NCBI GenBank assembly: GCA_964562685.1
Contig: CAZLUP010000007.1
Coordinates: forward strand, 57,513-121,512
Source of the DNA: Stanieria sp964562685
GTDB lineage: Bacteria > Cyanobacteriota > Cyanobacteriia > Cyanobacteriales > Xenococcaceae
Length of the DNA: 64,000 bases
Reading direction: 5' to 3'
In this document: piece by piece, positions 28,288 through 37,692 of the stretch
Layout: each line of letters opens with the position of its first letter
How positions within the stretch are numbered: position 1 is the stretch's first letter
Position numbers and translations under genes: made by a program
Notes under the pieces: generated by a model
What the model was told of the DNA's origin: nothing
The model's database searches: none
The model's input: only the letters and a program-made list of their open reading frames with translations

Positions 28288-30465
28288 GTGGAGAAGCAAA
28301 CACCAACATTTATCGATCTTTTTGCAGGAATTGGAGGATTTCGACTAGCTTTTGAACAGGCTGGATATAAGTGTGTCTATTCTTGTGAAATAGATACTGC
28401 TTGTCAAGAGGTTTATTTTAATAACTTTGGTGAAAAACCCAAAGATGACATTACTAATATAGACATTCAAGAAATACCAGATTTTGATGTTTTAACCGCA
28501 GGTTTTCCCTGTCAACCATTTAGTATCTGTGGAAAAAGACAAGGTTTTGAAGATACACGAGGTACGCTATTTTTCCATATCTGCAAAATTATAGAAGCTA
28601 AACAACCTAGTGTAGTGCTTTTAGAAAATGTAAAGCATTTAGTTCATCATGACCGAGGAAGAACTTTAGATATAATTCTTTATTCTTTAGAAGATTTAGG
28701 ATATTTAGTCGATTATAAAATACTTAATTCTAAAGATTTTGGTCTTCCACAAAATAGAGAAAGAATTATAATTTTTGCAACCAAAAATAACAAATTTAAT
28801 TTTAATCTTATCGAAACGAATAACTCTATAAAAAAATTAGAAAATTATCTTTGTACTAAGGGAAATTTTGAATATTTAAAGGAACATGAATATACTTTAA
28901 TTAAAAATCCTAAAAAACAAACTTCAGGATTAATTTTTGTTGGATATAGAACTAATAAAACAACTTGGAGAAAAGGAGTTAGACCCAATACACAACATCT
29001 TTCTAGAGTACATCATCAACCAAATCGTATTTATTCTGTGGAAGGAGTTCATCCTACTATCCCGTCTCAAGAAACATCAGGAAGATTTTTTATTTATATA
29101 CCAAAAGAAAATAAAGTTCGTAAATTAACAATTAAAGAATGCTATCGAATTATGGGTTTTCCCGATACTTTTAAAATACATGATTCAGTTGCAGAATGTT
29201 ACAAGCAAATTGGAAATTCTGTTTGTATCCCCATGATTTATCAATTAGCGATTCAAATAAAAAAGCAAAATTTATTTAGATCAAAAGAAAAATTATATAA
29301 CCATAATATTAATTTTTATCAGCCCAAACCAATACAGTTTGAGATTTTAGAAGTTACTGCTATGAATCATAAACAAAAATTATTAGAAATATACTATCAA
29401 TCATCAGATTTTGAAAATATTGATGAACAACTAACAGATGAAATAATTGAATATATTAATGTTATTGCCCAAAACTGTTATAGGCAAAAAGGAGTTTATA
29501 CAGTATTAATAACTCTATTAATACATAAAATTCTCGAACCGACTCAAGATATTAGATATCATCAAACAAGTATGGCTGGAGGATTTTCTGGTAGAACAAT
29601 AGACACTCAATATATTACACCCACCCTTAAAGAATTAGGACTACCTGCTATGGCAGAAAGTGGTTGGTTAACTCGTTCTTTAGAACAACCTTATCCTTAT
29701 ACTCTAAATTACAACGGCAAAATAAATAACAAAAGTGTCAAGGAGGCTTTTTTAAAAATTATTGATTTTGTAGAGAAGCATCCCAATCAAACAGAACTAG
29801 TTACTAAATTACTAATTTATCAAATCAAACAAGCTACACAATCTAATCAGATTGCCATTGTTAAGTTAGCCAATCCTGAAAAATTAAATATAATAACGGT
29901 TATTAATTGTCTAGATACTCATTTGAGTTATAATTATAAAACTTTTGGAGCATCTAAATTACCTGTACTAGCTTTTTATGCAATTTATCAAAGATTAATT
30001 CAAGAAGTTGAAAGATATAAAGAATGTATTTTAAAAGATTTAGGCAGCCATACTGCATCAGATCGTACTTCTAAAACAGCAGGAGATATAGAAATTTTTG
30101 ATAAAAATAAAAAGCTTATTGAAGCTATAGAAATTAAGTATGGCAAACCAATTAGTTTACAGGTGATTCTAAATGCTAAAGATAAAATCTTAAAATATAG
30201 TCCCAGAAGATACTATATATTTTCTTCGGCTGAAATTCATAAAGAAGATGAAGTTAAAATTCAAGATGAAATTGAATTAATTGCTTGTAATCATGGTTGT
30301 CAGGTTATTGTCAATGGAATTATCCCAACACTGAAATATTATTTGAGATTAATTACATCAGTAGAAAACTTTGTTGAAGATTATTCTAGATTAGTAGAAC
30401 AAGATCGAGAATTACAAGCTATCCATAAAATACGGTGGAATAATATCTTAAACACTCTTGAATAG
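28288..30465 (+). CDS. Type II R-M fusion: C5-cytosine methyltransferase + PD-(D/E)xK endonuclease
   Basis: 725 residues from a GTG at 28288. The N-terminal part (~1-335) is a C5-methyltransferase: FIDLFAGIGGFRLAFEQAG (motif I), catalytic C75 in GFPCQPFS, ENV at 113-115, QNRERIIIFA (motif VIII), a short target-recognition region, RKLTIKECYRIMGFP (IX) and QIGNSVCIP (X). The C-terminal part (~359-725) is not methyltransferase: it carries GDIEIFD...EAIEIKYG, with D600, E615 and K617 forming a PD-(D/E)xK nuclease site, and YHQTSMAGGFSGRTIDTQYI, a conserved-looking block. Together these form a single-chain restriction-modification enzyme. An internal ATG at 29362 could in principle start a separate nuclease but has no clear ribosome site. 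Recognition sequence unknown. The gene is AT-richer than ileS. Confidence 0.85.
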   Translation: MEKQTPTFIDLFAGIGGFRLAFEQAGYKCVYSCEIDTACQEVYFNNFGEKPKDDITNIDIQEIPDFDVLTAGFPCQPFSICGKRQGFEDTRGTLFFHICKIIEAKQPSVVLLENVKHLVHHDRGRTLDIILYSLEDLGYLVDYKILNSKDFGLPQNRERIIIFATKNNKFNFNLIETNNSIKKLENYLCTKGNFEYLKEHEYTLIKNPKKQTSGLIFVGYRTNKTTWRKGVRPNTQHLSRVHHQPNRIYSVEGVHPTIPSQETSGRFFIYIPKENKVRKLTIKECYRIMGFPDTFKIHDSVAECYKQIGNSVCIPMIYQLAIQIKKQNLFRSKEKLYNHNINFYQPKPIQFEILEVTAMNHKQKLLEIYYQSSDFENIDEQLTDEIIEYINVIAQNCYRQKGVYTVLITLLIHKILEPTQDIRYHQTSMAGGFSGRTIDTQYITPTLKELGLPAMAESGWLTRSLEQPYPYTLNYNGKINNKSVKEAFLKIIDFVEKHPNQTELVTKLLIYQIKQATQSNQIAIVKLANPEKLNIITVINCLDTHLSYNYKTFGASKLPVLAFYAIYQRLIQEVERYKECILKDLGSHTASDRTSKTAGDIEIFDKNKKLIEAIEIKYGKPISLQVILNAKDKILKYSPRRYYIFSSAEIHKEDEVKIQDEIELIACNHGCQVIVNGIIPTLKYYLRLITSVENFVEDYSRLVEQDRELQAIHKIRWNNILNTLE

Positions 30466-30511
30466 AAGATACTAGCTAAGATAATGCGATCGCGCTACAT
30501 TAATTTGTATT

Positions 30512-30652
30512 ATGCTTACTTATGCTAAAAGATTAGTAGGACATAAATATTATCCGTTTATGAATTATCAAATGCCTGAGCATTGTTACAATACAGCTAA
30601 TCCTCGATTGAAACGTTTATTAGGATTTTTGTCTCACGGTGCGTATGGCTAA
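30512..30652 (+). CDS. Short ORF, possibly a gene remnant
   Basis: 46 codons (MLTYAKRLVGHKYYPFMNYQ...LLGFLSHGAYG) in the gap between the R-M fusion and the Uma2 gene. Codon use looks coding-like, but I do not recognise a family and no ribosome site is evident. It may be a fragment. Confidence 0.25.
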   Translation: MLTYAKRLVGHKYYPFMNYQMPEHCYNTANPRLKRLLGFLSHGAYG

Positions 30653-30746
30653 AATTTAAAGCTATTGATGCTGAGGAAAAAAGAATTTTCAGAAATTTGA
30701 TTGTACACAATTTGTGAATAACTACTTAATTTTAACTGATCGACAC

Positions 30747-31385
30747 ATGGTTAATACTTCAACTAACCCATTAACTGATATTTGGGTTTCTGCTACTTGG
30801 AATGAATATCTAAAAAATCTAGAAAACCCTATTTACGAAAAAGCAAAAGGTTACTATTACGACGGGCAATATAGAATTGAAATGACACCAATCAGTAACG
30901 AACATTCTCAAGATCATTTCATAATTAACTATGCAATTTATTTGTATGCAACTCTTAAAGGCATTCAATTAAATGGTAAAGATAACTGTAGCTATCGTAA
31001 ACCTGGATTTATAGAAATTCAACCCGATATTTCTTGTTATATTGGTGAAAATGCCAATGCTATACCTTGGGGAACAGGAATAATTAATCTAGAAGAATAT
31101 CCATCACCAAATTTAGTAATTGAAGTTTCTAATACTTCTTTATCAGATGATCTCGGACAAAAAAGACTTTTATATGAGGATTTACAAGTAGAAGAATATT
31201 GGATTATTGATGTACAAAATGTTCGGGTAATTGCCTTTAAAATTGAAAATAAGGGAAGTAATAGAATTACAGTATCTCAAGTATTACCAGAATTACAAAT
31301 ATCTCTATTAACTGAAGCATTGCAACGCAGTAGAAATAGTAATCATACAGAAGTTGGTACTTGGTTATTAGAACAATTTCAATAA
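30747..31385 (+). CDS. Uma2-family (DUF820) PD-(D/E)xK endonuclease-like protein
   Basis: 212 residues from the ATG at 30747 (MVNTSTNPLTDI); a GTG at 30714 would add 11 residues. Core motifs are EIQPDISCYIGE (Asp), PNLVIEVSNTSLSDD (E-x-S/K strand) and KRLLYEDLQVEEYWIIDV, which define the large cyanobacterial Uma2 family with a restriction-endonuclease fold. These genes are numerous in cyanobacteria and often lie near mobile or defence genes. Their physiological role is not established. It lies downstream of the R-M fusion. Confidence 0.85.
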   Translation: MVNTSTNPLTDIWVSATWNEYLKNLENPIYEKAKGYYYDGQYRIEMTPISNEHSQDHFIINYAIYLYATLKGIQLNGKDNCSYRKPGFIEIQPDISCYIGENANAIPWGTGIINLEEYPSPNLVIEVSNTSLSDDLGQKRLLYEDLQVEEYWIIDVQNVRVIAFKIENKGSNRITVSQVLPELQISLLTEALQRSRNSNHTEVGTWLLEQFQ

Positions 31386-31423
31386 TTAAAGACAAGTCGA
31401 GTAAATTGGAAAAGTATTGTGAA

Positions 31424-31606
31424 TCAGAAATTATTTATAGTAATTATTCTCAAAGAGTGTTCAGTTACTATTAGTCTTACATAACCTTGGAGAAAATCTG
31501 ATTCAGATAAATTATTCTGTTGGAAATTAATTGCTGGAGTTATCGAATTATCATAAATTTGAATAATGCGATCGCATTTTAAATTAAAATCTAACTCTAT
31601 TTTTTA
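31424..31606 (-). pseudogene. Possible ORF fragment after cbiD
   Basis: An open stretch beginning right after the cbiD end in another frame encodes IELDFNLKCDRIIQIYDNSI and onwards to LIVTEHSLRIITINNF, then stops. It has protein-like composition but no ATG, GTG or TTG start. It could be a fragment of a lost gene or chance. Confidence 0.2.
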
Positions 31607-32688
31607 TTACTAGATAAAATTGTGATTAATTCTCTAGCAGTTACATCCTGACTAATAATCTTCCCTTGCCGATCAAATAAAATAGTACCTATTGTTAGAG
31701 AAACATCTGCGTATTTTTGAACATAAGCAACAGCATTTTGAGTAATTTTTTCTGCTAATAAAGTAAACACAGATTCAGCTAATTTCAATTGAACTAGATG
31801 TTTATAAGCAGCATCTGCGGTGTTGGCTGTTAAAATCTCTTGAATTGTCTCAAGATTACCACCAACAGAAGCTACCGCAGCACTAATAATTTCTAACTTG
31901 GCATCAGCTATATGACTAGAGGTATTAAATATTCCCCCAGCTAGCTTGATTAATTTACCTTGATAACCAAGCAAAAGCACAGAATTAGCACCTCGTAACC
32001 CTGCTTCTACTAGCATTGCACCAATCCAATTACCAGTTTGAACTATAGTTTCATCAGGAATATCTAATTGTTTGGCAACTTGGATTCCATTGCTACCCAG
32101 ACAAAACACTAAATTTGCATAGTTTTGAACTTTATTTTGTAAATCGAGACGAAATGTTTCTAAATGATCGCTAGCCGATAAAGGTTGGGAAATACCACTA
32201 GTTCCTAGTAAAGAAAGTCCTTCCAGAATACCAAAAGCTTCGTTGGAAGTCCGTTGAGCTAGTTGACGACCAAATGGTAAGATAATAGAAACTTTGGCAG
32301 TTTGATCTGCTGGAATCAATGGTAATAAATTAGCTTCAAATAAACGACGAGCATAACTATAAATAGCAGGTTTGCCTGTTAATGTTTTTCCTAAACCTTC
32401 ACCAGCTTCTAAAATCAAAGCTTCCGAAACACGCTGACTCAATCTCACCCATGCCCAAATTGGGGTATTGCGAGTCAAGTCTAAATTATCCCCTGGATCG
32501 CTGAGGGTAATTGCCAAAGCACTGGTAGAATCTAAACTAGCTACTTGTTCAATGGGGATTTCTGCGCTTTCTGGTAAAAGATCGAGAGTAACAATTCGTT
32601 CAGAATTTATATTCTCTTGTAAATACAACAAGGCAGCCTTAGCAGCAGCGACGGCAAAAACAGGTAAAGTGTAACCAGAACGAGCCAT
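31597..32688 (-). CDS. cbiD: Cobalt-precorrin-5B (C1)-methyltransferase CbiD
   Basis: 363 residues. It begins MARSGYTLPVFAVAAAKAAL (the family's G-x-T...A...AA pattern) and contains ITLSDPGDNLDLT, GEGLGKTLTGKPAI, LPFGRQLAQRTSNEAFGILE and LSLLGTSGISQPLS, all characteristic of CbiD. It methylates C1 of the corrin ring using AdoMet in the oxygen-independent route to cobalamin. Divergent from cobK (162 bp apart), which catalyses the next reduction, so the shared intergenic region may co-regulate both. Confidence 0.92.
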   Translation of the reverse strand: MARSGYTLPVFAVAAAKAALLYLQENINSERIVTLDLLPESAEIPIEQVASLDSTSALAITLSDPGDNLDLTRNTPIWAWVRLSQRVSEALILEAGEGLGKTLTGKPAIYSYARRLFEANLLPLIPADQTAKVSIILPFGRQLAQRTSNEAFGILEGLSLLGTSGISQPLSASDHLETFRLDLQNKVQNYANLVFCLGSNGIQVAKQLDIPDETIVQTGNWIGAMLVEAGLRGANSVLLLGYQGKLIKLAGGIFNTSSHIADAKLEIISAAVASVGGNLETIQEILTANTADAAYKHLVQLKLAESVFTLLAEKITQNAVAYVQKYADVSLTIGTILFDRQGKIISQDVTARELITILSSNKK

Positions 32689-32850
32689 TGATTAAAAATT
32701 AATGATTTTGGCTTTTATTTCTTAAAAAAGTGTTTTAGAAGCAGAGGAACAACAGATGCAGAGGAGAATTGAAATAATACTAGATTGCTCTTTTGATTCC
32801 TCTTCCTTTCTCGACTTTATCATGATTGATGAGAAAAAAGGTTGAGATAA

Positions 32851-33594
32851 ATGCGAATTTTAATTTTGGGTGGCACTGGTAATGCTTCTCAATTAGCAAT
32901 TAAAGCTTCAGCCATTGAAGGGATAGAAGTTATTTTTTCTCTAGCAGGTAGAACTAGTCAACCAGCCAAAATTAACGTGGAGACGAGGATAGGAGGATTT
33001 GGAGGCATTGAAGGCTTAGTTAATTATCTCAAAAATAATGCGATCGCTCTAATCATTGATGCAACCCATCCCTATGCTGCCCACATTTCCTTCAACGCAG
33101 CCACAGCAGCCCAAATCTGTAACATTCCTCATCTTATGTTAGTACGTCCAGCGTGGCAACCAAGCAAACAAGATGATTGGATCGAAGTAGAAAATCTTCA
33201 AGCTGCTGCCAATTTACTTCCAACTTTAGCAAAAAGAGTCTTTTTAACTATTGGTAAACAAGAACTATCTACTTTTGCTCATTTACAAGATATTTGGTTT
33301 TTGATGCGTATGATCGATCCTCCCACATCTAATAAGTTAATCCCCAAAGGAAAAATACTATTAGCTAAAGGGACTTTTGCTGTAACAGAAGAAATAGAAT
33401 TGTTGAAAAAATATCAAATTCAAGCGATCGTTAGTAAAAATAGTGGTGGTGAAGCGACTTATGCCAAAATTATTGCTGCGAGAGAATTAAGACTACCTGT
33501 AGTGATGGTTAAACGTCCAATAATTCCAGAAAGCGATCGTGTTACTAATGTGGAGAGTGTTTTGAAATGGTTGAATAATTTTGAGAATTTTTAA
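32851..33594 (+). CDS. cobK: Precorrin-6A / cobalt-precorrin-6A reductase
   Basis: 247 residues. The N-terminal nucleotide-binding loop is ILILGGTGNASQLA, followed by IDATHPYAAHISFNAA and RPAWQP (typical of CobK/CbiJ), TIGKQEL, and IVSKNSGGEATYAKIIAARE near the C-terminus. It reduces the macrocycle with NADPH or NADH after CbiD-type methylation. Divergent from cbiD. Length is normal. Confidence 0.92.
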   Translation: MRILILGGTGNASQLAIKASAIEGIEVIFSLAGRTSQPAKINVETRIGGFGGIEGLVNYLKNNAIALIIDATHPYAAHISFNAATAAQICNIPHLMLVRPAWQPSKQDDWIEVENLQAAANLLPTLAKRVFLTIGKQELSTFAHLQDIWFLMRMIDPPTSNKLIPKGKILLAKGTFAVTEEIELLKKYQIQAIVSKNSGGEATYAKIIAARELRLPVVMVKRPIIPESDRVTNVESVLKWLNNFENF

Positions 33595-33687
33595 AAATAT
33601 AACAAAACAGATATTAATAAAGCTATTAGCTGTCAGCTATAGGCTGTCCAGAAACATGGACATAGAAAAAATAATGCGATACATCTC

Positions 33688-33763
33688 GTAAGGGCGAATC
33701 GCATCACCGAAGGTGCAGCGCAGCAATCACTCCGTGCCTCGTCAAAGGCGAGATCGCCCCTAC
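33688..33763. repeat. MITE-like inverted-repeat segment
   Basis: Bounded by GTAAGGGCGA and TCGCCCCTAC; the interior holds GC-rich HIP1-associated sequence (GTGCCTCG, AAAGGCGAGATCGCC). Similar bounded segments lie at 52667 and in a shorter hairpin at 63881. No coding capacity. Confidence 0.5.
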
Positions 33764-33871
33764 ACATAACCTATCTGTTGCAAACATTATTTAATTTGGT
33801 ATTGTGAAAAAAATAGCCACGAAAAACAAAAATTTCTCACAAATTTAGTTGCAATTTTTAGCACAGGTCAA

Positions 33872-36019
33872 TTAACTTTTAACGATTGCTCCAAAATCCG
33901 CTAAAATTCTAGCGTGATTCCTTAACAATCCTAATAAATTAAGTCGATTACGCTTAACTTTTTCGTCTTCAGCCATTATTAAAACACTAGTTTCACCATC
34001 AAAAAAGTTACTGACAGTGGGAGCAATTTTAGCCAATCCATCAACTAATAATTGATAATTTCTTTCCGCTTGGGCAGATTGAGTTTGAGGTAATAACTGA
34101 ACTAAAGAATCATAAAAAGCTTGTTCTGAAGCTGACTCAAATAAATCTGGATTAACTAATTCTTTTGGATTTAATTCTTGAGTATTTAAATCACCTTTGA
34201 CCGCTAAACGAGTTGAGCGATTGATGGTTTCGTAAATCTCATTTAACTTGCCATTATTTCTTATTTCTTGTAAAAATAAAGCACGATCGCGTACATCTAA
34301 TAAATCTTCTAAGGCTCTTGCAGTATATTCTGAATCTTCTTCACCTAACACTGCATTAACTAAATCGTAATCAATGTTTTTTTCGTCTTGTAATAAAGTA
34401 CGAATCCGTTGAATAAAAAATTCTTGCAGTGCAGTTGCTGGAGATTCTCGTTCAGGATGGGCTGCTAAAAAATCTGTTGCCCCTTGTTGAATTAATTCAT
34501 TTAAATTAATGCCTAATTCAGCAGACCAAGTAATATTAATTATGGCATTAGCAGCACGACGTAAAGCAAAAGGATCTGAAGAACCAGAAGGTATCATGCC
34601 TAAGCCAAAAATATTGACTAAAGTGTCTAATCGGTCTGCAATTCCTACTACTTGTCCGTTTAAAGTTTCGGGCATAATATCATCAGCAGTACGAGGTAAA
34701 TAATGTTCAAAAATACCTCTAGCGACAGTTGGAGATTCACCACTAACTAACGCATATTTTTCGCCCATTACTCCCTGTAATTCAGGAAATTCATAGACCA
34801 TTTGCGTAACTAAATCTGCTTTACAAAGTAAGGCTGTACTTTCAATTTCACTACGTTGTTGTTCGTCTACATTTAATTGTTCAGCAATCGTATTTGCTAC
34901 TTCAATAATGCGGTCGACTTTATCCCGCATTGTGCCTAATTCTTCTTGAAAAGTTACCGTTTCTAATTGAGGTAAATAAGTTTCTAAATGTTCGTCACAA
35001 TCTGCTTTGTAAAAGAACTGTGCATCAGCAAGTCTAGCTCGAATTACCCTAGCATTTCCTTCCGCAATTATTTCTTTTTTAGTAGGATCTCCATTAGAAA
35101 TAGTAATAAAATTAGGTAATAAACTATTGTGGTGATCTCCTGCTTTTTTGACAGGAAAATAACGCTGGTGAGTCACCATCACGGTAGTAATTACCTCCGT
35201 CGGTAAACTGAGAAATTCCGACTCAAATTGACCAATAACTGCCGTAGGATATTCAACCAAATTAACGACTTCTGCCAGTAAATCTGGATAAATTTCGGCA
35301 ACACCACCTAATTCTTGGGCTGCTAGTTTAATTCCTTCGGTTATCTTTTGTTTTCTTACTTCAGAGTCTACCTCTACATAAGCTGTGCGTAATGAGTCCA
35401 AATAAGCTAAAGCATTTTTTATAGTCACAGGTTCGGGATGTAAAATCCGATGTCCAGCCGAAATGCGATCGCTCTTGATCGTTTCTGAACCATTAACCAA
35501 TTCTAAGGGTAAAATTTCTTCATCAAATAAAGCGACTAACCAACGAATCGGACGAGGAAAGCGTAAATCACCATCACCCCAACGCATGAAGCGTTTACCT
35601 TCTAAACCTGTAATCCATTGAGGCGACAATTCTTGTAAAATTTCGGTGGCAACTCTGCCCTGAATTTTCTTCTGGACAAAAACAAATTCCCCTTTATCCG
35701 TATCCCTAACTTCTAAATCTTCTACCGCTACTCCCTGTTTGCGGGCAAAACCCTCTGCTGCTTTGGTAGGTTTACCATCTTTAAAAGCTGCGCTGGCGGG
35801 GGGTCCTTTAATTTCTTCTTCTCTGTCTGCTTGTTGGGCAGGAATACCTTTAATTAAAACGGCTAAACGTCTAGGTGTCCCGTAAACCTCTACCGCTTCA
35901 GGATTCAAAAATTCTGTTTGTAAACTTTGAGGAATGCGAGTTTGCCATTGTGCGATCGCACTAGCTACAAAATCGGCTGGTAATTCCTCAACTCCCACTT
36001 CTAATAAATAATTAGGCAT
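33872..36019 (-). CDS. glyS: Glycyl-tRNA synthetase beta subunit
   Basis: 715 residues. It begins MPNYLLEVGVEELPADFV, the family N-terminus (LLEIGTEELP type), and continues with YGTPRRLAVLI, EIKGPPASAAF, MRWGDGDLRFPRPIRWLV, VMVTHQRYFPV, EFPELQGVMGEKYAL, GSSDPFALRRAANAI and a C-terminal DALR-like region with FFDGETSVLIMAEDEKVKRNRL. It forms the (alpha-beta)2 enzyme with GlyQ, which is not in the window. Confidence 0.97.
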   Translation of the reverse strand: MPNYLLEVGVEELPADFVASAIAQWQTRIPQSLQTEFLNPEAVEVYGTPRRLAVLIKGIPAQQADREEEIKGPPASAAFKDGKPTKAAEGFARKQGVAVEDLEVRDTDKGEFVFVQKKIQGRVATEILQELSPQWITGLEGKRFMRWGDGDLRFPRPIRWLVALFDEEILPLELVNGSETIKSDRISAGHRILHPEPVTIKNALAYLDSLRTAYVEVDSEVRKQKITEGIKLAAQELGGVAEIYPDLLAEVVNLVEYPTAVIGQFESEFLSLPTEVITTVMVTHQRYFPVKKAGDHHNSLLPNFITISNGDPTKKEIIAEGNARVIRARLADAQFFYKADCDEHLETYLPQLETVTFQEELGTMRDKVDRIIEVANTIAEQLNVDEQQRSEIESTALLCKADLVTQMVYEFPELQGVMGEKYALVSGESPTVARGIFEHYLPRTADDIMPETLNGQVVGIADRLDTLVNIFGLGMIPSGSSDPFALRRAANAIINITWSAELGINLNELIQQGATDFLAAHPERESPATALQEFFIQRIRTLLQDEKNIDYDLVNAVLGEEDSEYTARALEDLLDVRDRALFLQEIRNNGKLNEIYETINRSTRLAVKGDLNTQELNPKELVNPDLFESASEQAFYDSLVQLLPQTQSAQAERNYQLLVDGLAKIAPTVSNFFDGETSVLIMAEDEKVKRNRLNLLGLLRNHARILADFGAIVKS

Positions 36020-36083
36020 AATATTTCAGTTATCAGTAATCAGTTATCAGTGACCAATTTTTTACTTCACTAGTTATTGAACA

Positions 36084-36491
36084 CTAGTTACTGTTTTTAA
36101 CTATATGCCAAAGCATTTTGCTAATTTCTTCAGCATCTTTATAAATGCTATTGAAAGCTTTCTCGTTGATATATTCCGTATCTTTTAGTAAAGAAAGCCA
36201 GTATTTTGTTTCTAAACATTCTTTATATGCTATTGACATTTTGGCTCTAAAATCCGCTTTAGATATTCCTCCATTCGCTTCGGCAATGTTTGCTCCAATT
36301 GATGTTCCACTCTTTAATAATTGTTTTGAGAGAACAAATTCCTTTTTTTCTTCACACAAATGCTTATAAGCATTAACAATTCTAATTGCAAAACGGACAT
36401 CTCGCGCATTTGAGCCAAGCTCAAATGACGTGTCCTCCTGATAAGCTTTGTCGTAAACTTTGCTGTTTATTACTAACTGTTCATTGTCCAC
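36084..36491 (-). CDS. Four-helix-bundle protein (23S rRNA intervening-sequence protein family)
   Basis: About 135 residues if started at the GTG at 36491 (VDNEQLVINSKVYDK); the frame stays open upstream through the AACTGGT repeat array and the N gap, so the start is a guess. The family core is clear: FAIRIVNAYKHLCEEKKEFV, SKQLLKSGTSIGANIAEA, AKMSIAYKECLETKYWLSLL and YKDAEEISKMLWHIVKN. Such proteins form pentameric four-helix bundles and are encoded within rRNA intervening sequences or as stand-alone genes; their function is unknown. It lies between glyS and chlG, all on the minus strand. Confidence 0.8.
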   Translation of the reverse strand: MDNEQLVINSKVYDKAYQEDTSFELGSNARDVRFAIRIVNAYKHLCEEKKEFVLSKQLLKSGTSIGANIAEANGGISKADFRAKMSIAYKECLETKYWLSLLKDTEYINEKAFNSIYKDAEEISKMLWHIVKNSN

Positions 36492-36664
36492 TGGTAACTG
36501 GTAACTGGTAACTGGTAACTGGTCACTGGTAACTGGTAACTGGTNNNNNNNNNNNNNNNNNNNNNNNNNNNNNNNNNNNNNNNNNNNNNNNNNNNNNNNN
36601 NNNNNNNNNNNNNNNNNNNNNNNNNNNNNNNNNNNNNNNNNNNNACTGGTCACTGGTAACTGGT
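36491..36664. repeat. Heptanucleotide tandem repeat array interrupted by an assembly gap
   Basis: Repeated units of AACTGGT (with CACTGGT variants) flank the N run 36545-36644, as in the short tandemly repeated heptamers known from cyanobacteria. The true array length is unknown because the assembler broke here. Related degenerate units occur at 19139, 36026, 55395 and 57117. Confidence 0.85.
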
Positions 36665-36669
36665 CACTG

Positions 36670-37665
36670 TTAAATCCCTGCGTGTCCCAAAGCTAAACCA
36701 GTAACTAACATTCCTAACACCAGAAATGGCTGTGCGCTGGCTTGATATTTGACATCGTTATTTAAAGGATCGCGAAGGAAATACATATCTTGAAAAGTAA
36801 TTTGAGGAATTACCAACAATAACAAAATAGTTGCGTACAGATTTTGATGAATACTAATTAAATAACCAGCAATTCCTGCTTGAAACAGGTCAATCATAAT
36901 CACGCAAATCCAAGCAGCAGTAGTAACCCCAAACATAACAGGCAAAGATTTTAAGCCCAAAGTGCGATCGCCTTCGACACTTTTGAAGTCGTTAACTACA
37001 GCAATTCCTAAACCAGCAAAACTGTAGATTAAGGTCAGAATTACAATAGTCCAATTCAGTTCACCAAATAAAGCATGACCAGCCCACCAAGGTAAAGCGA
37101 TATAACTAGAACCAAGGGCATAGTTTCCTAACCAGCCATTTTGCTTCAGTTTCAGTGGTGGGGCGGAATAAATATAAGCTAAAAATCCTCCACCGATAGT
37201 CAGACAAAGCATGATCGGAAAATCATGTCCAGCCCAGACATCCAGTCCATAAGACAAAGCCAAACCAGCAAATAATAAGACTAAAATTTGCGTTACTACT
37301 TGAGGAACAGAAATCGCCCCTGAAGGAATGGGACGATAGGGTTCATTAATGGCATCAATTTCGCGGTCATAAAAATCATTGATGGTTTGAGTATAACCAG
37401 CCATCAATGGCCCTGAAAGCAACATACAAGCAGCAGCTTTCAAGAAATCTTCAACCGACCAAACATAGCCCCCAGAAGAAGCTGCACCACAGACTACTCC
37501 CCAAATTAAGGGAATCCAGGTAATCGGTTTCATTAGCTGGAGTCGGATTTTCCAAATATTTTTTTCGCCAGAAGCTGCGCCTTTCATCCCCAATAACTGG
37601 CGAGCTTTGGAACTTTGTTCTGGTTGAATTTGGTTAGTTTGACTGGAAGTTGAGGAGTCAGACAT
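36670..37665 (-). CDS. chlG: Chlorophyll synthase
   Basis: 331 residues. A UbiA-type prenyltransferase with motif NDFYDREIDAINEPYRPIPSG (Mg-diphosphate binding) and second motif NDFKSVEGDRTLGLKSLPV, plus about eight membrane helices. It attaches geranylgeranyl or phytyl diphosphate to chlorophyllide a in the thylakoid or plasma membrane. It is 27 bp downstream of the ArsA-like ATPase gene on the same strand, and DUF2862 precedes that, so the three probably form an operon. Confidence 0.97.
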   Translation of the reverse strand: MSDSSTSSQTNQIQPEQSSKARQLLGMKGAASGEKNIWKIRLQLMKPITWIPLIWGVVCGAASSGGYVWSVEDFLKAAACMLLSGPLMAGYTQTINDFYDREIDAINEPYRPIPSGAISVPQVVTQILVLLFAGLALSYGLDVWAGHDFPIMLCLTIGGGFLAYIYSAPPLKLKQNGWLGNYALGSSYIALPWWAGHALFGELNWTIVILTLIYSFAGLGIAVVNDFKSVEGDRTLGLKSLPVMFGVTTAAWICVIMIDLFQAGIAGYLISIHQNLYATILLLLVIPQITFQDMYFLRDPLNNDVKYQASAQPFLVLGMLVTGLALGHAGI

Positions 37666-37692
37666 GATTACTTGCGATTTAATGGTTTTGTT

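Noticed and set aside
28288..30465. Naming the nuclease half as a specific restriction family (SacI or similar)
   Set aside because: I could see the PD-(D/E)xK residues but could not match the rest to a remembered family with confidence.
36491..36544. CRISPR-like or minisatellite function for the AACTGGT array
   Set aside because: The units are only 7 bases and contiguous, without spacers; this is a simple tandem repeat.
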